Source: Phoronis australis
Lineage: Eukaryota > Phoronida > Phoronidae
Length of the DNA: 64,000 nt
Reading direction: 5' to 3'
NCBI GenBank assembly: GCA_002633005.1
Contig: NMRA01000010.1
Span: 1,586,982 to 1,650,981 of the forward strand
The translations under genes were made by a program, and so were the position numbers. Below are positions 48,401 to 60,125 of the stretch, in pieces; positions within the stretch are counted from its first letter, which is position 1, and each line of letters begins with the position of its first letter. The notes under the pieces were generated by a model. That model was not told where the DNA came from and searched no databases. It saw nothing but the letters and a program-made list of their open reading frames with translations.

Positions 48401-50381
48401 TTGGAGAGTTTTGACTTGTGTGTGAAAAAAGAGCACCTCTTACACCAATTGTATCAAGGATACACACGGTGGGCATACAGCTCTTGCGCCAATTCCAGGT
48501 CGGAAACAAACCTTTGCCATGGGCCACATCTTTACCATCCCTACTCACACACCTTTACCATAATTTTCAGTTTAAGTGAAAACATTTCGTGACCCAGTCT
48601 CTATGCATTGTGCAAATTACACAATATAAAAATGTGTACATCATGATATGACGTTCTGATACTTTCTGGCGTTAGGACTACAAGAACTGCAACTAAACAT
48701 CGTGTAAAGTTACTTAATATTCTAATCCAAGACAAACCAGGATGCATACCTGGATAAACAATGTCTACAATGTTAGTCCTTAGATCTAACTAAGTGTCAC
48801 TTAGTGTTGTGACTGTGGCTGCAGTCATTTCTTGCATTGCTCTATTTTCCGTGATGAAAGAGTGCTCTGCGAGTGATTACTCAACCAAGGGCTTCATCGC
48901 TAACAGGTGGCGCTGAATGCAGTAACAAGTCATGTGCTTTACCACTCGCTGGATGGCTGAATACCCGGGATGTGATTTGACTACGTTTTGTCCAGAGGAT
49001 ACAGTTATGAAAAATCAGCAAAATCCTCAGTCTTCACTCATTCTCCATGAACTTAAATTGCGACCTATGCAACAGCTTGTCAATGTTAGACTTTATCGTA
49101 ACTGAATTAATCCCAGTGCTATAGCATTTAACTGGTGATTGATTGGAACGATATATGCTTCAAAACACTTGGTCCAAATTTCCGCTTCTAACCTTGACAA
49201 CATTTTTGATTGTGTGGTAACAAGAGTAAATTTTCACACTACCGTGGGAGCAAAGTTTGAAATTTTTGAAAAAATGCCCTAGCCTCCTTCTACAGACCTG
49301 TGCCAAAGAAAATGTGCAACTTCAAAGTGGGATTGGGTCTGCAACGAATCCTCAGCATAATCGCAAAGTGCAATAAATACAGTAACGTTGCTCTCTCAAT
49401 GTTTCACACAAATTGAGCCAGCCCTTTTTTGTGGTATATCGTAATAACAACAAGTCACATGACTAATAGGTACGAGAAGCGCCATCTGTTAGTGGTAAAG
49501 CCCCTGGTTGAGTCAGTACCTTTTTCCTGTGTGTGGTTTCAGTTAAGGTTCCGAGTTTTTGGCGCGTGGTAAATGTTTTGCTTCATAGCTAGAGCTCTGC
49601 GGCTCATATTAAGGGTTCATTTTCTTGCCTGTATACAGTCTCGAAAGGTAACTTATTAATTGTAATTGCAATGTGTGATAATTTAATGATAAGCCAGTTT
49701 TTATTTTGGTTACAGAATTATAGTTCCAAGTACGTATCATCACTGAGAAAGTTCTGGTCTGATGAAGAGAGTGAGAAGTTGTTTTTGGCTGTCAAGCACT
49801 GTGGTAAGTCATGCTCAAATATCATCTGCAATGCTGGCTTTATAGGGTGAAGGAGCTAATCATGAGATGCGTCTCATAGTAACTTGGTTATGAATTCACA
49901 TCCTATGACAGTGTGGGTGGAATAGGTGGCCCTTTGGACTTAGTACTCAGCTGCTGCTGTGCCACCGAGTGTAATTTGTCTTAGGGTTTGTTTTTAAAAT
50001 ACATAGCCACGTGACCTAATTAGAGGCATGTTGGTAAGAAGTCAAAACTCAAATTCCACTGTCTTTCTATTTTCAGAAAGTGTTAAATTTATTGTTTTTT
50101 TAGATATTTGGCCAAATGCATGCACATACTTGTGGATAAGGTTCTACTTATCCATAAATAGTGCCAACTTGAAGTTTTCTATTATTTCTGCATGTGGTTG
50201 ATCTTGTTATGTCATATTTCTAAATAATTTCTTATCATTCTTTTCAGGTAACAACTGGGCAAAAATTAAAGAAGACTACCGCTTTCACCTGAGAACAAAT
50301 GTCAATCTTAAAGATAGGTGGCGCAGCATGCAGAAGTTGCCGATATATAAACAACTCCTCAAGAAACATGGAAAACCGTAA
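30130..50381 (+). CDS. TERF-like: Telomeric repeat-binding factor (TRF1/TRF2-like)
   Basis: Exons: 30130 (or 30160)-30301, 31557-31665, 32203-32344, 34035-34127, 35535-35696, 36353-36434, 41495-41579, 43058-43151, 43687-43729, one unfound, 49716-49803, 50248-50381 (TAA stop). The exons at 37998-38159 and 40428-40509 are near-identical second copies of 35535-35696 and 36353-36434, probably from an unmerged allelic contig. Exons 1-6 give a TRFH dimerisation domain (WLFDFLCYKAWHEF; GHFSCAGEVFDKVF), exons 7-9 an acidic then charged helical linker, and the last two a telobox Myb. About 390 residues are visible, close to TRF1 size. TRF proteins bind duplex telomeric repeats as dimers and protect chromosome ends. 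ATG 30160 (aaacATGG) has the better Kozak context; 30130 is in frame and possible. Phase 1 at 43729 and phase 0 at 49716 show that at least one linker exon is missing from this list. Confidence 0.92.
34128..34345. repeat. 52-bp tandem repeat starting at the TRF exon-4 donor
   Basis: About four copies of a unit that reads tgttcatttgttcaactat, then gtatgtgtgatggtagtttt and gaacag. The first copy begins with the exon-4 splice donor (GCA|gtaagtgttca). A later copy at 34284-34300 repeats cagcagtaagtgttcat, giving a decoy donor. Confidence 0.8.
34676..34773. repeat. 32-bp tandem repeat, three copies
   Basis: Unit aatatttcttagacttagtc followed by a variable part and ataatgag, present three times in a row. 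Confidence 0.85.
35085..35534 (+). repeat. Degenerate copies of the exon-5 acceptor and start in its upstream intron
   Basis: The true boundary reads ttacaggtagcccgttta and then catcagttcggaagactgg. Related strings occur at about 35089-35152 (ttacatgtag, cagttcagaaaactgg), 35180-35231 (ttacaagtagcctgtttt, catcagcttagaagactgg) and in part at 35470-35495. In the two fuller copies the acceptor AG is lost (acat, acaa). Confidence 0.65.
36497..36588. mobile_element. Short hairpin MITE, family 1
   Basis: Perfect 18-base inverted repeats agtctgatataacgtgcc and ggcacgttatatcagact, 92 bases end to end, with an inner aaaatgtggg that matches the element at 22549-22655. It lies 62 bases past the exon-6 donor. 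Confidence 0.75.
37385..37385. other. Single N at a contig join
   Basis: Sequence left of the N (gtgtcactgtcagt) matches 41447-41459. Sequence right of it (catagatcag, atcagcctcac) matches 34937 onward. The joined pieces are overlapping ends, not adjacent DNA. Confidence 0.9.
37386..41459 (+). repeat. Second copy of the TRF segment with exon copies 5' and 6'
   Basis: Contains exon copies 37998-38159 (one residue change, Val to Met in HVYNxLFC) and 40428-40509 (no residue change). Both keep their splice sites. An extra 1.6-kb stretch (38446-40055) has no coding domain I recognise; it holds a three-copy imperfect repeat near 39345-39480 built around ttcctgg and ccaactg. Confidence 0.88.
40572..40663. 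mobile_element. Short hairpin MITE, allelic copy of 36497-36588
   Basis: Same 18-base perfect inverted repeats within the second copy of the duplicated segment. Confidence 0.75.
41495..43729 (+). CDS. TERF-like: TRF exons 7-9: acidic and helical linker
   Basis: Exons 41495-41579 (TNRISDDDSADDCYD), 43058-43151 (RARMNELYNRLGMAERLTDD) and 43687-43729 (IKQIRQSYGKVDKP). Phases 1, 2, 0 and 1 fit in series. There is no family match; vertebrate TRF linkers are also poorly conserved. The last donor (CCAT|gtatgt) is the least certain. Confidence 0.75.
44916..45326. mobile_element. Foldback element, copy in the TRF intron
   Basis: The left arm (gaatctaatctttctactcg then aaacaaactc) and the reverse complement of the right arm (tttctaatctttttactcg then aaatggaactc) match over more than 100 bases. 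The two arms make up most of the 411 bases, so the element is nearly one long palindrome. No coding region. Confidence 0.8.
46195..48380. repeat. Higher-order tandem repeat: about 143-bp subunits in three-subunit blocks
   Basis: The marker ctagtggcaatttta and variants (aagtggccattttta, ctagtggcagtttt) occurs at about 46210, 46525, 46668, 46821, 46966, 47110, 47240, 47383, 47526, 47690 and further. Neighbour spacing is near 143. Like resembles like at every third subunit (46525/46966/47383 share ggattttcataaaatttggc; 46668/47110/47526 share aaccaaaccact). Confidence 0.7.
49716..50381 (+). CDS. TERF-like: TRF last two exons: telobox Myb DNA-binding domain
   Basis: Exons 49716-49803 and 50248-50381. 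The three helices carry the expected tryptophans: FWSDEESEKLFLAVKHCG, NNWAKIKEDYRF and TNVNLKDRWRSMQKLP. The third helix, VNLKDRWRSM, matches the telobox (V-D/M-L-K-D-K/R-W-R) that reads TTAGGG-type repeats. The protein ends 17 residues later, as in vertebrate TRFs where Myb is C-terminal. Confidence 0.95.
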
Positions 50382-50424
50382 TTGTAACTGTCGTGCAATA
50401 CGTTATTGAGTGGTTGGATAAGCA

Positions 50425-51375
50425 GACTTTGATTATGCAAGTGTCTAGCTTGTTGTCAAACCATGTAATTAGCATGAGAATGTTTTGTAATAAACAGTTT
50501 AAACATATGCTTGTTTTGGTAAAGGGTTACTGTATATATTCCGTGTTAAGTTTGACGAAAGTGTGACCTGTGCTAATGGATTGTCGAACAGTTTCTTTAT
50601 AGTCGGTGGGCCAGATCTCATAGCGTTCATCCTTGTGAGTACTTTGGTGGGGCAACCTAGTTTTTTCTATGTGGCTAGATAATATACCTATAAATCAAAT
50701 TCTAAAAAGTTCCCACGTCTACACTTGCACATTTTTTTTAAAAAAGGCGTTTTTGTTGCACAAAATATGATGCACATTCCTGCCATTGATGGCGCTTTTC
50801 TATTGAATTGACCAATCAGAGAGCCAGATTGTATTGTTGTGCTTTGTCAGACGATAGTCTGTGTGGGTTTGTTTAAAAGGTAGCTATGCTTTGAAGTTGT
50901 GCGTAGATGGAGAGTGAATAATCAAATCCAGTAATTAATTTATTATATGATAACCCCTAATTAGACAAATGAAACCTATTGTTAATTAAGTAATCAACTA
51001 CAAAGAGAAACTACGCTAGCGCCCTCTTTAAAGATTACTTTAATCAAACTACCAAACGATCAAATGTCTTATCTGCTATCCAAGCTAGGACTCTCCACTT
51101 GTTGGATGTCTGTCCTGTTGGGGAATCTTCGAACTACACACACTGTATAGCGACAGTGTACTTGTTGGTCACCGTCTCTGGTGATGCAACACTTGCAGGN
51201 GCAGACTTTGATTATGCAAGTGTCTAGCTTGTTGTCAAACCATGTAATTAGCATGAGAATGTTTTGTAATAAACAGTTTAAACAAAGCTTGTTTTGGTAA
51301 AGGGTTACTGTATATATTCCGTGTTTGATGAAAGTGTGACCTGTGCTAATGGATTGTCGAACAGTTTCTTTACTT
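50425..51375. repeat. TRF 3' flank repeated around a single N
   Basis: Bases 50425-50604 reappear at 51201-51375 with small indels (loss of a few bases near the Poly(A) signal and at ttaag). The copy starts one base after the N at 51200, so it is best read as the start of an overlapping contig. Confidence 0.85.
50489..50494 (+). terminator. Poly(A) signal of TRF
   Basis: AATAAA about 108 bases after the stop codon, with a T/G-rich stretch (gcttgttttgg) downstream. Confidence 0.75.
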
Positions 51376-51429
51376 TGTGATAAATAGTAATGAAACTGCA
51401 AAAGTCGTTGATAAGTTTCATCATTTTAA

Positions 51430-51545
51430 CAAAACAACCAAGGTCAATGCTTAATTGAGCCTCACCAATGCTTAATTAAGCCTCACCAACTTTAAAAATA
51501 CAACCAAAGTCGATGCTTAATTAAGCCTCACAAACTTTAACAACA
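51430..51545. repeat. Short AT-rich tandem repeat
   Basis: Three copies of aatgcttaattaagcctcac with partly repeated flanks (caaccaaagtc). Confidence 0.8.
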
Positions 51546-51759
51546 GGTCAGTCCTGAGCACTTGAGGGATTGGAACCTAAGGCTTTTGATGTTGTGCGTC
51601 CCTTTTCTTGGACTGTGAGGTTGAAATGCACCAATTACTATCATGTGCAAAAGGTGCAAATGAAAGAAAAAAGTTACTATTGATGAGAATTGTAAGTGCT
51701 GCTCCTTTGTTGGGAAATCCCAGTCTTCCCATTTAGACTTGCTGAGTCACATTAATGGG

Positions 51760-54700
51760 ATGACTTGGTTCTTGTCCATTAACCAACTATAGACCCATTA
51801 GCTAACTGATGTAATTCCTCCAATCAATCAGTTTGGAATATTGAGCCTCTAATGCCGAATCCAAGTACTAAACATTCTGCTACATTTTTTAAAATGCAAA
51901 AATACCGGTTTATTTTACAATTATTATAGTGGTGTTTGATTGATGCATTGTGCTGAGTTGCTCCAAAGCCATTGTGAAGGAGCCAATGGATGATTCAGAA
52001 GTCTCAATTGAGCTAGTTTCAAGCCAATTAAAGCGCTTGAGCGCGTGTAAACATAACAATAGCACATATATTTGTCTCGCAAACGTTGGCTGTGGTCAGA
52101 AGAGTAAAGATGGTTTGCTGATAAACAGATCAAGGGGCGAGAAAAGTGCTTATCGCTGTCTTGGTATAGGGTGACCGTATGTCTGGATGAACAAGGTCAA
52201 AGTGAAAGAAATTCACCTTCCTAACATTTCGCAAATATTCATTTTATTGTCTTCAAACAATACTATATCATGTGAATTAGCTTGTGGTACATATAGCACG
52301 TGCGTGCATGATTTATCGCAAACGTGGCGTTGGCGTCGTCAATCATCCATAACTTTTTTTTATTTCCAACATTAGACCACAGGTGGACACTGGTGTATAA
52401 TGCGAGTTAACAACAAGGTTTTGTCTCATGACCGATTGCGCCCCTTAAGGCTTTTTAAAATTAATAAGTAGTAATCATTTTCGTGAAAGACGGTCACGGT
52501 AACGCTGTTCAAACATAATATAATGGACAAAGAAAGACGAAAATAAACCCCTAGGAGCTACATGTTATGCCCTCGCTTTCCGATTCACTCATCTACAACG
52601 ATTTCCGCTCGAACATGATTGTGAACGCAAAAAAGATATACAAGGCTTAAACTAAATTTCAGTTTGTTTCCACGCAGTTACGCGACCGTTTGATTACTAC
52701 GAGTGCGAGTTAAAACTTCTGGATGTAATCTAGCAAAAGAATCCTTGTCGTAACCGATGCGATACCCGTAATCAGTGGTGTAGTGGGGCGTAGGCGCACG
52801 TAGGCGCACGTTGGTGCACGTTGGTGCAGCCACCCACCTTTTATCACCTACGCACCGCACGTGACGTTGTAGCGCGAATTCAATGAACTTTAAAAATTCA
52901 GTGCTCAAGGTGATACGGTGGGCACCGGGAGCCTACTTACCTCTAATTTTACCACTACAGCACTGCGGCGTAATTAGCTTGCACTTTATCGATTGTGAAA
53001 TGCAAAGTATTTTCTGCGAAATCAGACTTTTGTTTTTGTTACTTGAGCATAGGCCTATACAAGCATTTTTGTATAAAACAGTTCACCTATTGACCAGTCT
53101 ACTCGTAGCAACCTACCTAACAATTAAACCTAGCTATCCTCCCAAATCTCCGTAACTACCTTCTCCAATCCTACATTTCTACTTACCCGGGTACTCACGT
53201 AGTTGAGGGCTTAGAATTTTCCTCGTTTAAGGGTATTTCCTCCTTTCTTGTTTCGATTTCCCCTTATTTGATTTCCAGTTTCTTCCTTTGTCGCCTCTTT
53301 TTATCATTGTTTTAACTTTATTCATACAAAAACGTTTATTTCGCTTGAATTTTACAACAAAAAATATTTCTATTACACGAACCTATTTATTTGTGGAACC
53401 TGGAAAATTTTCCTCATTTTTTCATGGGCTATAACAAGTTCTGCTAGTTACCTGGCAACCCACACACCTACAACCTTGGTATAGCACATGAGCAAAAGTA
53501 CTACGCTTTATGTGCATGTGATGTTCGGAAGTGTGGTCATCGCTCGAGGACAGGGAAAGAGGTTGGAAAAGGTGACGCTTTATGACGGGGAGGGGGAGTT
53601 AGACTCATGGTAACGTCATCATTGTGGTTCATTAGAATATCTTCATCACATTACGATTTGATAGTTGAAACTGCCTACTTGGCATTGCAGAATACAACTG
53701 CGGCAAATGGAATTGACAATTATAGAGACACATTAGTTTGTCATTAGAATCATAAAGTCGGGATCTCCAATGAAATGTCGGTTCTTCCAAAAACCGGGTT
53801 GATTGTGATGACGTAATTAGAGGCTGGGCAAGGTGGGTGTTTATATCATGATGACTGAGGGGGCAAAATTTTGTAGACGTAATATGTGAACACTACATTG
53901 GTGATTTGGCGGAAATTCTATGAAACTGACAGCTGTCATATTTTCCGCTTGTGCTAAGGATGTCTAGCACGTTGATAACAAACAATTACACAACTAAAAA
54001 TGGAAAGCTGANGACACTGCTTGCGCTAAGGGATAATCCTATGGCGTTATACTGTGGGTGTGATTTTAAAGCACTTTAAGTCAAAAATTTTTGAGATGGT
54101 TAAATGGAGTAGATGGTTGCAAACAACATGCCCAAGTGGCCGTCATCCCCTCCTGTAGTCTCATTTTTTGTAAACATCAATTACTTAGGTAGCTGCAATG
54201 ATAATTAAATTAAAGTGCCTAAGTGGCCATCGTCGCCGTCGAAATTTGTAAGCCACTGTCCATTTCGTCAAACATCGATTACCTTAAGTGTAAATCGATT
54301 GACTATGGTTTGAGCATCTGATTTAAAAAAAATAAATTCAATCACTGCACTGGTATATCAGCTGATTTATTTTCAGTTGCATCAACTGATCTAATTATTA
54401 GTCGATCAACATTATTAGGCTACAGGTCAGACGGCATGTAAATTTGTTAGGCTGGTGGTGGATCAGTTCCTGATAAGTCCGTCTGAAAAAGTTGCATGCC
54501 AAATCACTCATAGTTGAATGTTAAATCAGTGTTAACAGTTCGGGTTTTTTTCAGTTGGACTTGTATCGCAAGCAACAGCTCAGTCCAGAGCCCTCATGCT
54601 AATGAAATTCAAAGATAAAGACCTTGTGTCTTAGAAACCAAGTACCACAGATCATCATGCTATAAAAATAGAAAGACAACGATTGTGAAGAGTGACGAAT

Positions 54701-57170
54701 TCACAGTTTTCAGAGAATCTGGTGTTTTTCTACAGTTTTGTTTGGAGTTCATTGAATCGAAGCTTCTAACACAAGGAGATGTCATTTGCCTTTCAAAACT
54801 AAAGCAAGACTTTGAAGCTTGGCTCTTGTCCATTAACCAACTATAGACCCCTTAGCTAACTGATGTAATTCCTCCAATCAATCAGTTTGGAATATTGAGC
54901 CTCTAATGCCGCATCCAAGTACTGAACATTCTGCTACATTTTTTAAAATGCAAAAATACCGGTTTATTTTACAATTATAGTGGTGTTTGATTGATGCATT
55001 GTGCTGAGTTGCTCCAAAGCCATTGTGAAGGAGCCAATGGATGGTTCGGAAGTCTCAATTGAGCTAGTTTCAAGCCAATTAGAGCGCATGAGCGCGTGTA
55101 AACATAACAGTAGTACATATATTTGTCTCGCAAACGTTGGCTGTGGTCAGAAGAGTAAAGATGGTTTGCTGATAAACAGATCAAGGGCAATGAAAAAAGG
55201 GGCGAGAAAAGTGCTTATCGCTGTCTTGGTATAGGGTGACCGTATGTCTGGATGAACAAGGTCAAAGTGAAAGAAATTCACCTTCCTAACATTTCGCAAA
55301 TATTCATTTTATTGTCTTCAAACAATAGTATATCATGTGAATTAGCTTGTGGTACATATAGCACGTGCGTGCATGGTTTATCGCAAACGTGGCGTTGGCG
55401 TCGTCAATCATTCATAACTTTTTTTTTATTTCCAACATTAGACCACAGGTGGACACTAGTGTATAATGCGAGTTAACAACAACGTTTTGTCTCTTGACCG
55501 ATTGCGCCCCTTAAGGCTTTTTAAAATTAATAAGTAGTAATCATTTTCGTGAAAGACGGTCACGGTTACGCTGTTCAAACATAATATAATGGACAAAGAA
55601 AGACGAAAATAAACCCCTAGGAGCTACATGTTATGCCCTCGCTTTCCGATTCACTCATCTACAACGATTTCCGCTCGAACATGATTGTGAACGCAAAAAG
55701 ATATACAAGGCTTAAACTAAATTTCAGTTTGTTTCCATGCAGTTACGCGACCGTTTGATTACCACGAGTGCGAGTAAAAACTTCTGGATGTAATCTAGCA
55801 AAAGAATCCTTGTCGTAACCGATGCGATACCCGTAATCAGTGGTGTAATGGGGCGTAGGCGCACGTTGGCGCACGTTGGCGCACGTTGGCGCAGCCACCC
55901 ACCTTTTATCACCTACGCACCGTACGTGACGTTGTAGCGCGAATTCAATGAACTTTAAAAATTCAGTGCTCAAGGTGATACGGTGGGCACCGGGAGCCTA
56001 CTTACCTCTAATTTTATTACTACAGCACTGCGGCGTACATGTAATTAGCTTGCACTGTATCGATTGTGAAATGCAAAGTATTTTTCTGCGAAATACTTTT
56101 GTTTTTGTAACTTGAGCATAGACCTATACATGCATTTTTGTATAAAACAGTTCACGTATTAACCAGTCTACTCGTAGCCACCTACCTAACAATTAAACCT
56201 AGCTACATGTATCCATCCATCCATTTACCCACCCAACTGCATGTACTCACTCACGCACCCAGCTACCTCTCAAATCTCCGTAACTACCTTCTCCAACCCT
56301 ACATTTCTACCTACCCGGGTATTCACGTAGTTGAGGGCTTAGAATTTTCCTCGTTTAAGGGTATTTCCTCCTTTTTTGTTTCGATTTTCCCTTATTTGAT
56401 TTCCAGTTTCTTGCTTTTTCGTCTCTTTTTATCATTGTTTTAACTTTATTCATGCAAAAACGTTTATTTCGCTTGAATTTTACAATAAAAAATATTTCTA
56501 TCACACGATCCTATTTATTTGTGGAACCTGGAAAATTTTCCTCATTTTGTCATGGGCTATAACAAGCTCTGCTAGTTACCTGGCAACCCACGCACCTACA
56601 ACCTTGGTATAGCAGATGAGGTGATAGTAGAGTGAGGAAAGGCAAAAGTACTACGCTTTATGTGCATGTGATGTTCGGGAGTGTGGTCATCGCTCGAGGA
56701 CAGGGAAAGAGGTTGGAAAAGGTGACGCTTTATGACGGGGAGGGGGAGTTAGACTCATGGTAACGTCATCATTGTGGTTCATTAGAATATCTTCATCACA
56801 TTACGATTTGATAGTTGAAACTGCCTACTTGGCTTTGCAGAATACAACTGCGGCAAATGGAATTGACAGTTATAGAGACACATTAGTTTGACATTAGAAT
56901 CATAAAGTCGGGATCTCCAATGAAATGTCGGTTCTTCCAAAAACCGGGTTGATTGTGATGACGTAATTAGAGGCTGGGCAAGGTGGGTGTTTATATCATG
57001 ATGACTGAGGGGGCAAAATTTGGTAGACGTAATATGTGAACACTACATTGGTGATTTGGCGGAAATTCTATGAAACTGACAGCTGTCATATTTTCCGCTT
57101 GTGCTAAGGATGTCTAGCACGTTGATAACAAACAATTACACAACTAAAAATGGAAAGCTGAGCTGAAAGA
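51760..57170. repeat. 2.25-kb segment present twice (51760-54011 and 54820-57170)
   Basis: The two copies are collinear with scattered substitutions and small indels. The first ends at the N at 54012. They hold no recognised gene. Inside, a 10-bp tandem (gtaggcgcac / gttggcgcac, four units) lies at 52789-52830 and 55855-55895 and differs between copies. The pattern fits unmerged alleles. Confidence 0.88.
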
Positions 57171-58560
57171 AGAAGACATAATGCACCTTTCATATAACCA
57201 AGACATTCATATTACTTGGAATTCGCTTCCAAAAACATGCTGAAGATTCTAAAACACTTAGCTTGAAACTGGACCGGGTGTTGAATTTGGGATCGGTTAC
57301 CAAAAAGCCTTTCTTAACACGGTGCAATTAATTAGGCATGTCTGTTTTCACAAATTTAATGACCATGATGTCAACACCTAGGAAGCTAAATGACATACAG
57401 AAATCATTCGATGACTTAACACTTTCTTCTGCTTGTATGTCATTATCTTGAGTTACTGATGCCACACGAATGCTACATGTATTTTGGGAAGTCACTTCTG
57501 CCGCGTTTACTGAGATGCTGAATTTTGTGACAAGATAGACAGTAAGTTTGAGAATCCGGACAGACGCATACGATCACAATGGGCTAACAGAGCTTAATCA
57601 CAAATCACGTCATTGGCCCACAAACTCCTTGTATTCAATGAACATTTGGCGCTTCATAGGCGTCAGCGTTGCTCGGCTAAATAACGCGAAAATATACCGT
57701 TTTTCTACAGTAATTGAAAGATTTGTTACTGAAGAAGTCATTTCTTGCTTGTTGACTAACTATGGGACATTTAAGAATCGGGTTTGTGAGATTTTCTTTT
57801 AAAAAAATGGCCGATCAATGCTGGATAACCGGTGGGCGGAGGTTATCGGCAATATTCTTAAGATTTGCAATCGCCGATTCGTGAAACGACTTCTATTGAT
57901 ATCCTTGCTCCAATCAAAAATCCGTCCACAGATTTTAAAGTATACGCAAAATGTCAGGAAAAAAATAAAATCCTCGCGTGCTACCGAAGACAGGAATAGG
58001 GCCAGATCTACTGGGCAGTTGGGTCACTGTGGTATTGCCCAAGCCACTGGCGGTGGTAGTTCTTCCACCTGCCTTCAAATTTCAATGTACAACGAATGAC
58101 TCATCGAACGAAACATGCATGTATTCGCAATGAGTTGTAACACAGACCAGGATTCTGAAGACAATTTTGTTAATGTAGTTTTAACATATCCATGAAATTC
58201 TGTTGAGTTTTACTAGCGCTTCTCTCTCCCGGCTGCCAGTTTGAGCAAAGAACTCTTGTCCGTCTAGAATGCCAACTGCTTTCAGCCGCTGAGGTTACGC
58301 CGCGCATGCGTGAAAGTTGATTGCATTCGTTGGACTGAGACCACAGTCCCAGTGGCTGGTCATGACCTTTTCCATATGATTGACCTGGTTTAATCAAAGC
58401 CTTTGTTTGCGCAATTGTCGCTGCACCTGAAATTAGGCATTACTGACAGAAAGTGCACTCTTATTATATGGGGTTTCTCAGTGGAGAAATTCAACGAATG
58501 TCTTCTTTCCTTGCCGTGAAAAAATCGAGATGCTAGAAATGATCAAAAATTCCGATTTTG
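57171..58560. other. No gene recognised
   Basis: Open frames at 57548-57802 and 57818-58099 have no domain I recognise. A GC-richer stretch at 58215-58350 has cgcgcatgcgtg (NRF1-like) and could be a promoter, but no coding start is evident near it. Confidence 0.5.
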
Positions 58561-58570
58561 GCCACTTTAA

Positions 58571-58700
58571 GGGGTGGATCCAGGATTTTTAGTTATGGGG
58601 GAAGGGCAGGGTATTAGCCAGGATTTTGCCAGTCAGACATTCGCTCCCCCAAACTGCCAAATGCAATTTGGGAGACTTTTAGGGGGGCCACCACAGTTAA
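58571..58700 (+). repeat. Second copy of the ggatccagg dispersed element
   Basis: Has ggggtggatccagg followed by G-rich runs and gggggg near 58682, like the reverse complement of 4540-4710. Confidence 0.4.
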
Positions 58701-58924
58701 CCAGTCATCATTGCTTCGAAGAAAATCGCATACCAGTATTTTTCATGTATTTTTTAAATATTTATTAAGTGTTAGAATTAGGAGTATTCCGTCACTGCTA
58801 TTTTCATCAATTTTACTCCCGGACATTTTAAAAATTCATGAAAACTGATAACGAAGCTTGTAAATACGAAACTTGGTACAATATATATCAAGAAATGTCT
58901 GAAATTTGTACGTTTTAAAGGAGA

Positions 58925-59752
58925 ATAACACCCAAAAAACAACCTATTTTGTATCAATTTAGATCGAGTAGTTCCACCCGATAACAGCAACTAGTACAGT
59001 TCCTTTACCTGACACCTGACGGCAGACGGAGGTGACAAAATTAACCAATGACGTCAGAGGTTCGAATGCGGTCTGCTCAGCAGTTTACAACACGCTTACT
59101 GGTGTCAGCTTATCGCTTGAATTCCTCATTTTACACCAATTAATTATCAAAATACACCAAGTTCTTGAACAAAGGGGTTGTTTTATTTCGCTGTTACGAA
59201 TTTATAGGTATTTGGACACACCGTAGCCTACAAAGTTCGGCAGGCCAATTTACCAAGGTCCGTAGCTGGAGTTTGGGGTCTGTTGGGAGATAAATTTGGA
59301 ATATTCTTCCGTGATATACAGACAGGATAACCTAGATCTGTGTTGTTTAGACTTGTGATTTTTTGAGTTCTAAACACACAAAACGCTTGTTATCCCGGCC
59401 AGTGGCTCGGAACCCGATCAGGCCTGTCGAGGCCGGACTGAATACATCACGAACATAAACCAGCCAAAGTTGTAAACTGAACTTCCAATCAAGAAAATAC
59501 TATACTAGTCAGCCAAAGAAGTAATGTGCACGTGATTATGTTGGTGAATTAGCCACGAAACTTCAAATCTACTTACTCGTCGGGGGCCGCAATTTACGTT
59601 CCTTTTGGCCACAGAACCGTTAGGGCAGAAGTTGTACATTGACAATCACTATTTTAATAATGTATAGGTAAATAAAGATTCCCCTAACACCTGACTGTGG
59701 GATAGAAAATCACAATACTTTCTGTCAGCAAACACTGAATTAGCATGAGCTC
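58925..59752 (+). repeat. Left arm of a large inverted repeat
   Basis: Pairs with 63131-63935 in reverse orientation over about 830 bases at roughly 80-85% identity (my estimate by eye). Markers in order: aacaacctattttgtatcaa, ttacctgacacctgac, ccggccagtggctcgga, aacataaaccagccaaag and ttctgtcagcaaac. Confidence 0.85.
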
Positions 59753-59909
59753 ACACAGTCATTTAGTTTTATTGTACATAAAGCCGGTAACGCAGTGATT
59801 TATTCATTGCTGGCTTCTCTCATTTGCACTCACGAACACTCCAAAGACATTAAAAATTGCATCTAATGAGACAGACTTTGTTTCAGTTTATATAAGTATT
59901 TAGGTTAGG

Positions 59910-60125
59910 ATGAGAATAATTCATTTTGAAACAGAAAACTCACTAATAAACGTCAAAAGGGCAACTAGCAATCCCGACTTAGACGAGAGCTCATCCGACA
60001 AAGACTTCACAGGTGGATCGTTAACTTTCACAGGCTATCAGTTCGAACCGGAGTACAGTGATGAAGAAATACTAGAGAGGCATCGTGAACAAGCTCAGGC
60101 AACGGAACGTATGGATAGTTATTTG
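59910..60125 (+). pseudogene. P2X7R-tail-like fragment
   Basis: The frame contains FTGYQFEPEYSDEEILERHR, which resembles the P-Y-x-F-E-P lead of P2X7R-tail-like proteins that are expanded in marine invertebrates. The expected downstream Cys/His-rich part is not found and the frame ends at 60239. It lies between the arms of the inverted repeat, so it may be cargo or remnant of a mobile element. Confidence 0.35.

Larger units (their letters stand above)
43730..49715 (+). other. Long TRF intron region with at least one unfound exon
   Basis: Phase 1 at 43729 and phase 0 at 49716 cannot join (they would give TAA at once), so a linker exon is expected here. Candidates such as 45740-45790 or 48141 onward could not be supported. 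The region holds a foldback element (44916-45326) and a higher-order tandem repeat (46195-48380). Confidence 0.6.
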
